Source of the DNA: JBJTUH01 sp044346175
GTDB lineage: Bacteria > Cyanobacteriota > Vampirovibrionia > Vampirovibrionales > JAJTHC01
Length of the DNA: 64,000 nt
Assembly: GCA_044346175.1 (NCBI GenBank)
Contig: JBIIZQ010000012.1
Location: forward strand, 1 to 64,000
Direction of reading: 5' to 3'
Shown: piece by piece, positions 53,433 through 62,336 of the stretch
Layout of the letters: each line of letters begins with the position of its first letter
Position numbering within the stretch: the stretch's first letter is position 1
Notes under the pieces: generated by a model
What the model was told of the DNA's origin: nothing
The model's input: only the letters and a program-made list of their open reading frames with translations
The model's database searches: none
Position numbers and translations under genes: made by a program

Positions 53433-54839
53433 TTATCGGAAACCTTTTAGAGAGAGCTTCCAAGTACTGACATAAGGTAGGGAGGGACAACAGGGACTGT
53501 CTGTCTCTTGCCATTGCCGAGAAAGTACTTGCACTGCGAATGGGTATTGATGGGTATCAATACCCAAGGTTTGTACTTTACCTCGAATGGCTACGGTGCC
53601 GAGGGTTGTTTGTTGCTCGGGTGTATCCACATGGGTGAGTGCCACTAAATAGCTCTCGATGTTGCCTTGGGGGTTGCCAGTGTGGTGAATCCCATGAAGT
53701 AAAAACACACCATCTCTTGCACCATCACCGTCGAGGTCGAATAATCTAAATTCTGAAGCATCTAAAGATAACTGTTCATAGGGTGTGTGTTGGCTTACCA
53801 TCGTATTTTCTGAAACCCATGTCCCTCGTATGAAACGATAGGGCTTGCCCCACAGGGTTAATCGGCAATGTTGAAATATTTTGGGGAGTCCTTGGAGATT
53901 GCTAAGTGCCTCTTGCTGTGAAAGCACTGTGATATCTTTACGAGATGTTTGCGTGGGTGAGGGTAGAGGGGTTAAGGGTAGCCAGTGTTGGTGGGTGAGC
54001 TGAAGGTCAAAGGTCTTACTGGTTGATTCATAAGTGTCATGGGAAGCATAGGTGGTGTTTTTCGGATACATGCCTAATCGGACAACGGTTTCTCCTGTGG
54101 GTAGATGTCCTACACTAAGTGCGTGTACGTCCCCGTATAGGGCGGGGGAACTTGCAATAAATTGTGGGTGGCTCATCCATATATTATGAAACAGCAGCAA
54201 GTAACTCCGTTGGGTTTCAAGGGGGTTTTGTGGGTTGCTGACCCTGACAAGTATGAGTGCATCTTGTTTACCGTCTTGATTGATATCTGTGAGTCGGTAA
54301 GTATCTCGAAGGAATGTCACTTGGGCGTAATCGGCTAAGTGGGGATGGTATTGCCCTGAAGAGAGGTTAGCATGTTTACTTTCCTCAGTGACTGTTTTTA
54401 ATCGACCTTGATGCATGGTAACACGCACGGTGGTATCTAAAATAAAGGTTGCATCGTCAAGGCTTTCTGGCCAACTTTGAAAAACGTGTGGCATCTGTTG
54501 ATAAAGTCTTGGTACCCCGAAAGCGAGTGGTACTTGTTGGGGTTTGGGCGATACGTCTCGATAAAAACGATGCCGAATGGTTCCATACCATAATGACGCA
54601 TCTCTTTGACGCTGATAGTCCTTGTCTTGTCTGAGTGGCAAGGCGACTTTACGAATCCCCGTTGTGGAGGGTGCGTGCAGCGTTGCACGTGTCTCTGTTT
54701 GGAGAAGTATCCATGTAAGCGGCAGGAGTATCCATACGACAGCGGCTCTGAGTTTTGAGGGCAAGAGGGGCTTCAAAACGAACGCTTGGAAGTACGCCCT
54801 AGATGAATGGATATGTAGGCTAAGCCAGTGTGCAGCCAT
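53433..54839 (-). CDS. Membrane-anchored/secreted protein with calcium-loop (FG-GAP/VCBS-like) segments
   Basis: A 468-residue protein. Residues about 30-48 form an N-terminal signal anchor (AAVVWILLPLTWILL). The ectodomain contains two similar acidic loops, LTDINQDGKQDALILVRV and FRLFDLDGDGARDGVFLLHG, which match the DxDxDGxxD calcium-binding turn of FG-GAP/VCBS beta-propeller blades. A Cys pair (CCPSL) is near the C-terminus. It is probably exported and calcium-binding; a catalytic function is not evident. It is divergent from the ctp protease at 55200. Confidence 0.6.
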   Translation of the reverse strand: MAAHWLSLHIHSSRAYFQAFVLKPLLPSKLRAAVVWILLPLTWILLQTETRATLHAPSTTGIRKVALPLRQDKDYQRQRDASLWYGTIRHRFYRDVSPKPQQVPLAFGVPRLYQQMPHVFQSWPESLDDATFILDTTVRVTMHQGRLKTVTEESKHANLSSGQYHPHLADYAQVTFLRDTYRLTDINQDGKQDALILVRVSNPQNPLETQRSYLLLFHNIWMSHPQFIASSPALYGDVHALSVGHLPTGETVVRLGMYPKNTTYASHDTYESTSKTFDLQLTHQHWLPLTPLPSPTQTSRKDITVLSQQEALSNLQGLPKIFQHCRLTLWGKPYRFIRGTWVSENTMVSQHTPYEQLSLDASEFRLFDLDGDGARDGVFLLHGIHHTGNPQGNIESYLVALTHVDTPEQQTTLGTVAIRGKVQTLGIDTHQYPFAVQVLSRQWQETDSPCCPSLPYVSTWKLSLKGFR

Positions 54840-55199
54840 AGCATATGCTCCAAAACCCTACCACTGATGAGAAAAAAGGCTGATACGAGCATCTGAGCAT
54901 CACAAAAAGTTGGCACGCCATGGTGTGTTGTCGTTGCTCCTGAAAATGATTGAGGTGAGGCGATACGTTTGATAGACATCCTAGCGATACACCTCCTCGT
55001 TTAAACCTTTTCGTGCGTGAGACCCTTTTACATCGATGCTCAAAGCTTAATTTACTGTTAATAAAGGATAGACAATCAAATACAGAAAGTGGTTTCATTG
55101 TAGGATACATTGCATCGTATCTTTTAACGATTGCGACTGTGAGATTTCCCTTCTGCGTGTCCTGTTACCCTGTGTGCCAACCCTTGGAGACTTAATGCT
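54840..55199. other. Intergenic region between divergent genes
   Basis: 360 bp without a credible ORF, repeat or RNA gene. A GGAG element at its right end (55186-55189) serves the TTG start of the protease. Confidence 0.4.
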
Positions 55200-56594
55200 T
55201 TGCGCATCCCTTCTTTTGCACGTCTTGACCGTCATGCTCGCCTAGGCTATTGCTTCTTGCTGTTGAGTCTTAGTTTGGCTGTAGTGATGCTGGTTCGTCC
55301 CATGGCATGGATGAGTGTTGCAGTCACGCCCTCACCTGTTGCCCCCAATGCAACGGTACCTGAACAAGCACTCAATCAGCTCTACGATACCGTATGGCAA
55401 AGAGTGCAAGATAAGTTTCTGGATGGTCATACCAATGGGCAGGCATGGCACATTTGGCGCCATCGTTACGATGGTAAGCTTCATACCATGGAGGATACAA
55501 AAGTAGCGATTGACTCCATGCTGGCGAGTCTTGGGGATGTGTATACCCGATACCTTGATGTTGAAGCGTTCACCGAAGAGACTCAAAGTATTCAGGCAAC
55601 CCTTTCTGGGATTGGTATTCAGATGGGGATGAAAAGCGATAAAATTGTGGTGATTGCTCCGATTGAAGACACCCCCGCTGACCGTGCTGGCTTGAAAAGC
55701 AACGATATTATTACCGCCATTGACGGTAAAAGTACCCGTGGGATGAGTATTGAAGATGCCTCTAAGCGGATTAAAGGCAAAAAAGGTACCCCTGTGACTT
55801 TAACCGTTGAGCGTAAAGCACCCGAGGGTGCTACGCCATCTCCCAAAGCAACGATGTTAACCTTTACCGTTGTGCGGGATGATATCAAGCTCAAGGCGGT
55901 AAGTATTAAACACCCTCTAGACCTTACTGTACCAGAAGACGTTGGTTATATTCGTTTGAATGCGTTTATTAGCCAAGAGTCTGCCCGAGAAGTCGCAGAG
56001 GCGATTGCGAAGCTTAAAACACGTAAAGGATTTATTCTTGATTTGCGCAGTAACCCCGGTGGTTTGGTCACGAATGCCCTCCGTATAGCGGATGACCTTT
56101 TAGAAGAGGGTGTGATTGTTTCCACCGTAGACCGTGATGGTTATAAAGTGACGCAACGTGCAAACAAGGGTACCCTGACCGATAAACCTGTGATTCTCCT
56201 CATTGACGGTGGTTCGGCAAGTGCAAGTGAGATTCTCAGTGGTGCTTTGAAAGATAATCATCGGGCTTTACTTGTAGGGCAAAAGAGTTTTGGTAAGGGG
56301 TTGGTGCAGGAAATTACCCCGTTGCCTTTGGGGGCTGGCATGAATATTACAACCCAAAAGTACCTGACACCCAATAATGTAGATATTAACCTGCAAGGGA
56401 TTCAGCCTGATGTTGAGGTCAAACCTGCCATCGCACAGGTTGTGCCTGATAAGAAAGCGGGTGGCAAAAAAATGACTTCCCTCAAAGAAGAACGCCCGAA
56501 AGATGACCCTGTGTTTCAGCGGGCTGTAGAACTTTTAAGGGTGTTAAGCGAAGGCAAAGAGACCATTCGTAGTCTCAAAGCTAAAAGCGAGTAA
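55200..56594 (+). CDS. C-terminal processing protease (S41 family, CtpA/Prc-like)
   Basis: A periplasmic Ser-Lys protease that trims or degrades envelope proteins. Order: an N-terminal signal anchor (residues 15-42), a helical cap, a PDZ domain (about 133-205, GIGIQMGM, then DRAGLKSNDIITAIDG), and the S41 catalytic core with LRSNPGG, S341 in GGSASASEI and K366 in SFGKGLVQ. The start is a TTG (55200) with a GGAG site nine bases upstream; the nearest in-frame Met would remove half the anchor. At 464 residues its length is typical of the CtpA type. The substrate is unknown. Confidence 0.93.
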   Translation: MRIPSFARLDRHARLGYCFLLLSLSLAVVMLVRPMAWMSVAVTPSPVAPNATVPEQALNQLYDTVWQRVQDKFLDGHTNGQAWHIWRHRYDGKLHTMEDTKVAIDSMLASLGDVYTRYLDVEAFTEETQSIQATLSGIGIQMGMKSDKIVVIAPIEDTPADRAGLKSNDIITAIDGKSTRGMSIEDASKRIKGKKGTPVTLTVERKAPEGATPSPKATMLTFTVVRDDIKLKAVSIKHPLDLTVPEDVGYIRLNAFISQESAREVAEAIAKLKTRKGFILDLRSNPGGLVTNALRIADDLLEEGVIVSTVDRDGYKVTQRANKGTLTDKPVILLIDGGSASASEILSGALKDNHRALLVGQKSFGKGLVQEITPLPLGAGMNITTQKYLTPNNVDINLQGIQPDVEVKPAIAQVVPDKKAGGKKMTSLKEERPKDDPVFQRAVELLRVLSEGKETIRSLKAKSE

Positions 56595-56622
56595 AAACCA
56601 TTGCTGAGACTAGTAAATGGAT

Positions 56623-56664
56623 AAAAAACATCCCGTTAATGTTAAAGTTAACGGGATGTTTTTT
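56623..56664. terminator. Bidirectional terminator between ctp and the Pro/Met/Gly-rich gene
   Basis: Perfect 11-bp stem (CATCCCGTTAA and complement), 8-nt loop, with six A before and six T after it, so it works for both convergent genes. Confidence 0.9.
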
Positions 56665-56677
56665 GAGTCGTTAAGGT

Positions 56678-57604
56678 TTACACTTTTCCTCTAGGAGGCA
56701 TGGGTGGATGCGGGATAGGACGTTTCCCTGGAGGGGGAGGGGGCATCCGTCTGTCATCCTCATCTCTAATGGAAGCAGAACCATTATTCGCATACATAGC
56801 ACTGAAACGATTACTGCCCGGGGGTGGCGGTGGTAAACGACGCATAGGAGGTTCAGGTGGACAATCCTCTTCAATCATGGGTCTGCCACGGAAGCGTGGG
56901 GGAGGTAGTGGCAGGTCTACATCAATATCTTCTTGAATCACTTTAACATTTGAACTTGCCTTGGCGCCCGACTTGGCAAGTGCCATCGCAAGAATCAAAT
57001 CATCGTCATTATTTTTAGCGGGTGCTTGCGGCTTATTCATCATTGACATTGCCATCATCATGAACATCATCATCATGGGCATGCCATTACTTTGACTAGA
57101 AGCCTGAGCTTGAGCCTGAGCATTGACGTTAATCAGTGGTGCAAAGAGACTAATCATATCGGTGAATTGAGGGCCACCCATGTGGATGTTAGGAGGAATG
57201 ACACCACCACGGTTAATGTGTCCACCCGCAACCACACCAGCACCTGCACTGGCAGCAGCACCTGCATTCACACCACTAATGTGTGTGATACCAGCTCCTG
57301 GTATAGGTGGCATGGGAGGACGCATGCCAGGAGGAAAGGGCAATCCAAGTTGACCAGCCGTGAAAATATTAGCACCTGCCCCAGCATTAGCACCTGCTCC
57401 TGCTAAATTGGGTGGGAGTCCAGGGAGTCCGGGAAGCATACCAGGTAAACCTGGGGGTATATTAGCGCCATTGGGAGGAAATCCAGGAAGGGTTGGCATT
57501 GAACCTGGAAGTGGCAATGGCATGGGGCCATTGTTGATAGGCGGTGGATTACCAGGTAACGGTAAAGGTGGCATATTGGGGGGCATACCGATAGTGTTCA
57601 TCAT
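56678..57604 (-). CDS. Low-complexity Pro/Gly/Met-rich protein
   Basis: From the ATGATG at 57604, with AGAGGA 10 nt upstream, it has 308 residues. The first 85 are Pro/Gly/Leu/Asn with PGLPGMLPGLPGLPP-type runs; then an Ala/Gly-rich region (AGAGANAGAGAN), a Met cluster (MPMMMMFMMMAMSMMN), a short acidic part and a Pro/Arg tail with PPPPG repeats. There is no signal peptide or known domain. Composition this biased suggests a disordered, scaffold-like or phase-separating protein. Codon positions look regular and a terminator follows, so it is probably expressed. Confidence 0.6.
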   Translation of the reverse strand: MMNTIGMPPNMPPLPLPGNPPPINNGPMPLPLPGSMPTLPGFPPNGANIPPGLPGMLPGLPGLPPNLAGAGANAGAGANIFTAGQLGLPFPPGMRPPMPPIPGAGITHISGVNAGAAASAGAGVVAGGHINRGGVIPPNIHMGGPQFTDMISLFAPLINVNAQAQAQASSQSNGMPMMMMFMMMAMSMMNKPQAPAKNNDDDLILAMALAKSGAKASSNVKVIQEDIDVDLPLPPPRFRGRPMIEEDCPPEPPMRRLPPPPPGSNRFSAMYANNGSASIRDEDDRRMPPPPPGKRPIPHPPMPPRGKV

Positions 57605-57969
57605 AAAATGGGAATCCTCTCTCTGAAACAAACATATGATAGATTAACATCGTAAATAACGAAAGGGATGATGCTTTCAGGTGCCCGAGGGTGTCCCTAG
57701 CACTTATTTACGTTGAACGGTGTTGATGACTCTCTCACATAAAGGGTGTGTATTTTACCGATAGTATTATAAACACTTGGTATGGTTTTAAATTGCCTTC
57801 AGTTTGAGAAGCTTTGGTTTATCCTCTTTCCTTTGGTTAAGGAAACTTAATATCACGTACCTTCTTTTTGTGTCCTGTCCTCTTTAAAGAGGGTATAGGG
57901 AAACCTACATAACACAATGATTGATGAGGCAGTTGGGGTTTGAACGTGCGTGTTCAGGCTCCTCTTTCC
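57605..57969. other. AT-rich intergenic region
   Basis: Presumed promoter region of the Pro/Met/Gly-rich gene. I see no convincing gene or repeat. Confidence 0.35.
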
Positions 57970-58179
57970 ATGGTTAACGTGGACAAATTAACGTGGGCTT
58001 ATGCGACCATTTATGCAACACACTTCAGTCAATCACCTCAGGGGGAAGGGAGGGACTGGTTCACTGAAACTTGCTATGTGTTTCGGATGATTCAAAAGAA
58101 AACTTTAAATATTGAATATCCAACCAACACGTATGCTAAAAGCTTAGGTTGTGTGACGATTGACACAGCCCAGTTGTAA
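57970..58179 (+). CDS. Doubtful small ORF (69 aa)
   Basis: ATG at 57970, no Shine-Dalgarno sequence. A longer frame from TTG 57940 exists. The product is a mixed-composition peptide with two Cys and no recognised motif. It occupies an interval otherwise empty, which is the only argument for it. Confidence 0.2.
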   Translation: MVNVDKLTWAYATIYATHFSQSPQGEGRDWFTETCYVFRMIQKKTLNIEYPTNTYAKSLGCVTIDTAQL

Positions 58180-58209
58180 CGTTGGCGGATGTGTAGGCTA
58201 GGGCAGTGC

Positions 58210-59235
58210 TTACGTGTCTAACACTTTAAGAGGACGTAAAAGACCATCTCGGAGTGTGATGACGGCTACGATTTTTTGGGTTTCAGGGTGGCATGCCAGT
58301 AAGGGTTGGTTTGCCTTGACATGCTCAGGGGTACGACCCGCCTCAAAGGGTTGGGGTTGTCCTTGGCAGAGTTTAACCAGTGTCTCAAGTGTGTGGGGAA
58401 TCCAACGTACTTGCGGGAGTGCGGTCTCTAAGGAAACGGTATGATGTGTAAGCATGGTTTGAAGGGCTTGCCGTTGGGTAAGGTCTGTTGATTTGACTTC
58501 TTCTTTGAGCGACTCTAATTGACCAAACGCCTGTGCCAAAGTGAGTTTTCCATGATGGGTACGGCGTAAGGCACTCAAATGGGCACCGCAGCCAAGTTTA
58601 TCGCCGAGGTCTCGTGCTAAGGAGCGTATGTAGGTGCCACTCCCACAGTGTACCCAAACATTTGCTTTCGCAGGCGTTTGGCTTACAGTACAGGCGGGTG
58701 TAAAACCCGTGAGTGTGAGGGTGAAAATCGTCACTTCCCTGATGGGAAGTAAGTCTGTGGGTACTTCTAACCCTGAGTGGGCATACCGATAAAGCTTTTT
58801 ACCATTCACGTGAACTGCTGAATGTAAGGGAACTTGTTGCCGAATGGTACCAGTGAATTCAGGGAGGCATGACGCTATCATGTCTTGTGTGAGATAGGAT
58901 GTTCCCTCAGGATGGATTGTAACCGTTTGTCCCGTACAATCTAAGGTGTCTGTGGTGGTTCCAAAGGTGATTTCAGCCTCATAAGCCTTGGTATCGGGAA
59001 AATATTCAATCATCCGTGTGATACGTTTACCTACGGCAACGGGTAATACGCCTGTGGCAAAGGGGTCGAGGGTGCCGAGGTGACCTGTACGACGTTCCCC
59101 AGTGGCTCGCCGTACCCACTGTACGACATCATGACTGGTCCATCCCACGGGTTTATCAATGACCAACAGACCCTCAAAGCCATGGGGAAGTTTCAGTGGT
59201 GGTACTTTAGAGGGTTGGGTGTGCGTTGGCATCAT
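58210..59235 (-). CDS. truB: tRNA pseudouridine-55 synthase
   Basis: Converts U55 of the T-loop of tRNAs to pseudouridine. The N-terminal region GLLVIDKPVGWTSHDVV leads to the catalytic motif GHLGTLDPFATGVLPVAVGKRIT with the active-site Asp. YEAEITFGTTTDTLDCTG and the GSGTYIRSLARDLG segment also fit. At 341 residues it is within the usual 290-340 range. It starts ATGATG. It is not associated with infB/rbfA as in many genomes. Confidence 0.95.
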   Translation of the reverse strand: MMPTHTQPSKVPPLKLPHGFEGLLVIDKPVGWTSHDVVQWVRRATGERRTGHLGTLDPFATGVLPVAVGKRITRMIEYFPDTKAYEAEITFGTTTDTLDCTGQTVTIHPEGTSYLTQDMIASCLPEFTGTIRQQVPLHSAVHVNGKKLYRYAHSGLEVPTDLLPIREVTIFTLTLTGFTPACTVSQTPAKANVWVHCGSGTYIRSLARDLGDKLGCGAHLSALRRTHHGKLTLAQAFGQLESLKEEVKSTDLTQRQALQTMLTHHTVSLETALPQVRWIPHTLETLVKLCQGQPQPFEAGRTPEHVKANQPLLACHPETQKIVAVITLRDGLLRPLKVLDT

Positions 59236-59400
59236 TGCGGTAGGGCTATGGCTATGGGAGAGTGCTAGGGGGCGTAAAGCGTCACAAAAAGTGTGGATAG
59301 GACTGAAGGCTCGTTTAAAGGGGACGGTTTACCTTAACCACTTTCACGCTATATTATAATAGTATAGATTGACGTAAAACTAAAATGGGTTCTTTTCCGC

Positions 59401-60555
59401 ATGCTTGCCTCCCCTTCTTCCAAACGCCCGTGTCGTATCCTCAGTGTTTTTGGCACTCGTCCAGAAGCCATTAAAATGGCACCTCTCGTGAATACGCTTG
59501 CACGTCATGAGGGCTTTGATGCAAAAGTATGCGTGACCGCTCAGCACCGAGATATGTTGGATCAAGTATTGGACCTCTTTAGTATCCGTCCAGATATTGA
59601 TTTAAACCTTATGCGGGCAAACCAAACCCTGACAGATGTTACCATAGGTGTCCTCACAGGGATGCAACGTGTTTTGTTAGAATGGCAACCCGATATGGTA
59701 CTTGTCCATGGGGATACCACCACGACGCTTGCCACGAGTTTGGCCTGCTACTACAATAAAATCCCTTTGGGGCATGTGGAAGCGGGCTTACGTACCTATG
59801 ATTGTTGGAATCCTTATCCTGAGGAACTCAACCGCATTGTGTCAGACAGTGTGAGTACGCTGCATTTTGCACCTACAACAACGGCTCAAGAAAACTTGTT
59901 ACGCTTGGGAGTTGCTCCCGAGCGTATTACGGTTACAGGAAATACCGTGATTGATGCCCTGTTTTACACCCTTGCACACACCAAAGCCCCTCGCCATCAA
60001 AAAAACCTTGTCGGTGATGCCCCATATTGGCTTGTGACTCTCCATCGACGTGAGAATTTTGGAACCCGACTCACCTCGATATGTCATACTTTACTTGAAT
60101 TGTTACGGCGTTTCCCAGATAGACATTTGGTATTGCCTGTTCATCCAAACCCCCAAGTGAAAACAACGGTTGAAGCGATTCTTGGCAATACGGCTATGTC
60201 TGAATCAGCACGTATTCACTTACTCCCACCTCAAGACTATGCACCTTTCTGTCATTGGATGCAGGGTGCGGAACTAATTTTAACCGATTCAGGTGGGGTT
60301 CAAGAAGAAGCCCCTTCTCTTGGGAAACCTGTTTTGGTGTTTCGGGATGAAACAGAACGTCCTGAAGCTGTAGCGATGGGAACGGTCAGACTTGTGGGTG
60401 CCGACGCAGAGCGTATCATGGCTGAAGTAACCCATCTATTACAAAATACCGATGCTTACCAAGCTATGGCACAGGCTGTGAACCCCTATGGTACGGGGCA
60501 TGCAGTTGAAGCCATTGTGGCATCACTCCTGGATTGGTGGACGCAGTTGGACTAG
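59401..60555 (+). CDS. wecB: UDP-N-acetylglucosamine 2-epimerase (non-hydrolysing)
   Basis: Interconverts UDP-GlcNAc and UDP-ManNAc for surface polysaccharides or wall polymers. Motifs: FGTRPEAIKMAPLV, VTAQHRDMLDQVLDLF, VHGDTTTTLATSLACYY, GHVEAGLRTYD, VTLHRRENFG and TDSGGVQEEAPSLGKPVLVFRDETERPEA. Length 384 is normal. It converges with rfbC (82 bp apart); both make sugar-nucleotide precursors, so this is a small surface-polysaccharide patch. Confidence 0.95.
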   Translation: MLASPSSKRPCRILSVFGTRPEAIKMAPLVNTLARHEGFDAKVCVTAQHRDMLDQVLDLFSIRPDIDLNLMRANQTLTDVTIGVLTGMQRVLLEWQPDMVLVHGDTTTTLATSLACYYNKIPLGHVEAGLRTYDCWNPYPEELNRIVSDSVSTLHFAPTTTAQENLLRLGVAPERITVTGNTVIDALFYTLAHTKAPRHQKNLVGDAPYWLVTLHRRENFGTRLTSICHTLLELLRRFPDRHLVLPVHPNPQVKTTVEAILGNTAMSESARIHLLPPQDYAPFCHWMQGAELILTDSGGVQEEAPSLGKPVLVFRDETERPEAVAMGTVRLVGADAERIMAEVTHLLQNTDAYQAMAQAVNPYGTGHAVEAIVASLLDWWTQLD

Positions 60556-60637
60556 TATCTATCATTCCTTTTAGGAGAATACACGTAGCGGCATTGCTTG
60601 CATAAAGTATAAGTACCGAACGCTATGCCAATAGCCC

Positions 60638-61234
60638 CTATGTAAAATAGGTAGGTAGGTCTTTCAAGAGGGGGTGCGTTTGGTCTTTTGGAGAAAGCTG
60701 GCATGCTTCTTCAGGAAAAGGCCATTTGATGCCAAGGGCAGGGTCGTGCCACGCAAGTCCCTTGTCGTGGGCGGCTGCATAGGGTGCTGTGACCTTATAG
60801 GTAACAAGGGTATTGGCAACAAGGGTACAAAACCCATGGGCAAATCCTGCTGGAATCCATAATTGTCTTGCATTGTCTTCACTCAGGACGACGGCAATGT
60901 GTTGACCGTAGGTCGGGCTATGACGGCGAATGTCAACGGCAATATCGAGTAAAGCGCCTTGTAAACAGGCAATAAGCTTGCCTTGTGCATAGGGTGGTGT
61001 TTGGAAATGAAGCCCTCTTATTACGCCCGCTTCTTTGGAAAGCGAGGTGTTATCTTGGCAAAATAGCGTTTCTGAGGGAAGTCCCAAGTTGATATACCGC
61101 TCGGCGTGATACATTTCTGCAAAGTAGCCTCGGTCGTCAGCAATTTTTTTGAGGTTAAAGAGGCGTGGTCCCGCCATGGCGGTAAGCACATGGTCAGTGG
61201 TTTCATAAACGTGGGGTAGGGAAAGAGGCATCAT
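60638..61234 (-). CDS. rfbC: dTDP-4-dehydrorhamnose 3,5-epimerase
   Basis: Third enzyme of dTDP-L-rhamnose synthesis. Signatures: RGYFAEMYHAERY, CQDNTSLSKEAGVIRGLHFQ (with the catalytic His), QGKLIACLQGALLDIAVDIRR, and PAGFAHGFCTL. I start it at the ATGATG at 61234, giving 198 residues; a GTG four codons upstream is the alternative. The other rml genes are not in the window. Confidence 0.93.
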   Translation of the reverse strand: MMPLSLPHVYETTDHVLTAMAGPRLFNLKKIADDRGYFAEMYHAERYINLGLPSETLFCQDNTSLSKEAGVIRGLHFQTPPYAQGKLIACLQGALLDIAVDIRRHSPTYGQHIAVVLSEDNARQLWIPAGFAHGFCTLVANTLVTYKVTAPYAAAHDKGLAWHDPALGIKWPFPEEACQLSPKDQTHPLLKDLPTYFT

Positions 61235-61347
61235 GCACTGAAACACTCATAAGGGTGTAGAAAGGGTGTAAGAATGGATATAGCTTGACTCGCATGGAGA
61301 GCATGCGTTGATTGATTCAGTTTAGTATACCCTAAACAGGTCGTAGG

Positions 61348-62094
61348 CTAATGAGGGAGATATACTGGTAAGGTCGTTTTTAACGGTTGAGAGGTTGCGT
61401 CCGTAAGTGGTTTTGTATGGTGCTGTGCCAGCCATGCTCGTAGTGCTTGGCTGACTTCATCGGCAGGAAGCTCGGCATTGAATACGATAAATCGTTGAGG
61501 GTCTTGGTTTGCAAGGTGTAAAAACCCTTCTCGTACACGAGTGTAAAACGCCTGTGCTTCCTGTTCAAAGCGGTCTGTTTTACCACCCCGTTGACTGACA
61601 CGTGTTTGAAGTACTGTAGGGTTGCCATCCAGAAGGATAGTGAAACGGGGTATCATATCCCCCTGAGCCAGTGTTGTGAGTGTTGTAAGCGTTGCGATAT
61701 CAAGCCCTCGTCCCCATCCTTGATAGGCAAGTGTGGAGTCTGTGTATCGGTCACACAGTACCACAGCCCCCCGAGTAAGTGCAGGGCGAATCACTTGGGC
61801 AATGTGATGCACTCGGTCTGCAAGATATAAATATACTTCTGCCCAAGGGTCGAGGGGTTCAATCCCTGTTTCAGTTTCAGGGGTTAATACAAGCCGTCGT
61901 AAGGCTTCTCCTAAACGGGTGCCACCAGGGTTGCGTGTACGTACGACTTCGTACCCCTGTGCTTCAAACCAGGCTGCCAGCACTTCGATTTGTGTGGTTT
62001 TCCCAGCACCGTCTATCCCCTCAATCGTAATGAAATATCCTTCTTGAGTAGGAGGAGGACAGGGACGTGCTTGCGTATCAGTAAGAGAAGCCAT
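61348..62094 (-). CDS. tmk: Thymidylate kinase
   Basis: Phosphorylates dTMP to dTDP. P-loop GIDGAGKTTQ, then TRNPGGTRLGEALR, the DRY motif in VLCDRYTDSTLAYQGWGRGLD, and a lid region (RVSQRGGKTDRFEQE). The start ATG 62094 has AAGGA nine bases upstream and is preferred over TTG 62121. About 20 extra residues precede the core. Length 248 is slightly above the usual 210-230. Confidence 0.95.
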   Translation of the reverse strand: MASLTDTQARPCPPPTQEGYFITIEGIDGAGKTTQIEVLAAWFEAQGYEVVRTRNPGGTRLGEALRRLVLTPETETGIEPLDPWAEVYLYLADRVHHIAQVIRPALTRGAVVLCDRYTDSTLAYQGWGRGLDIATLTTLTTLAQGDMIPRFTILLDGNPTVLQTRVSQRGGKTDRFEQEAQAFYTRVREGFLHLANQDPQRFIVFNAELPADEVSQALRAWLAQHHTKPLTDATSQPLKTTLPVYLPH

Positions 62095-62336
62095 GGCATG
62101 GGTTCCTTGGGGTAGATGCAAATGAATGAGATAAAGGAAGACGTGGGAAGCAATCTATGGGGTCGGTCGTTTCTCAAGAGAGATGATGCTGAATGGTTCC
62201 TTTGATTGGAGGATGTTACGCCCATGGCTATAAGTGTAGCAAAGAGATAGAACCGAACCAATGTGATATGGTGTTGCTGCTTTATAAATGCTTGTATGAT
62301 GATGACTCCTTTGTGTGAGTTTGCGAGGTTGCCCCT

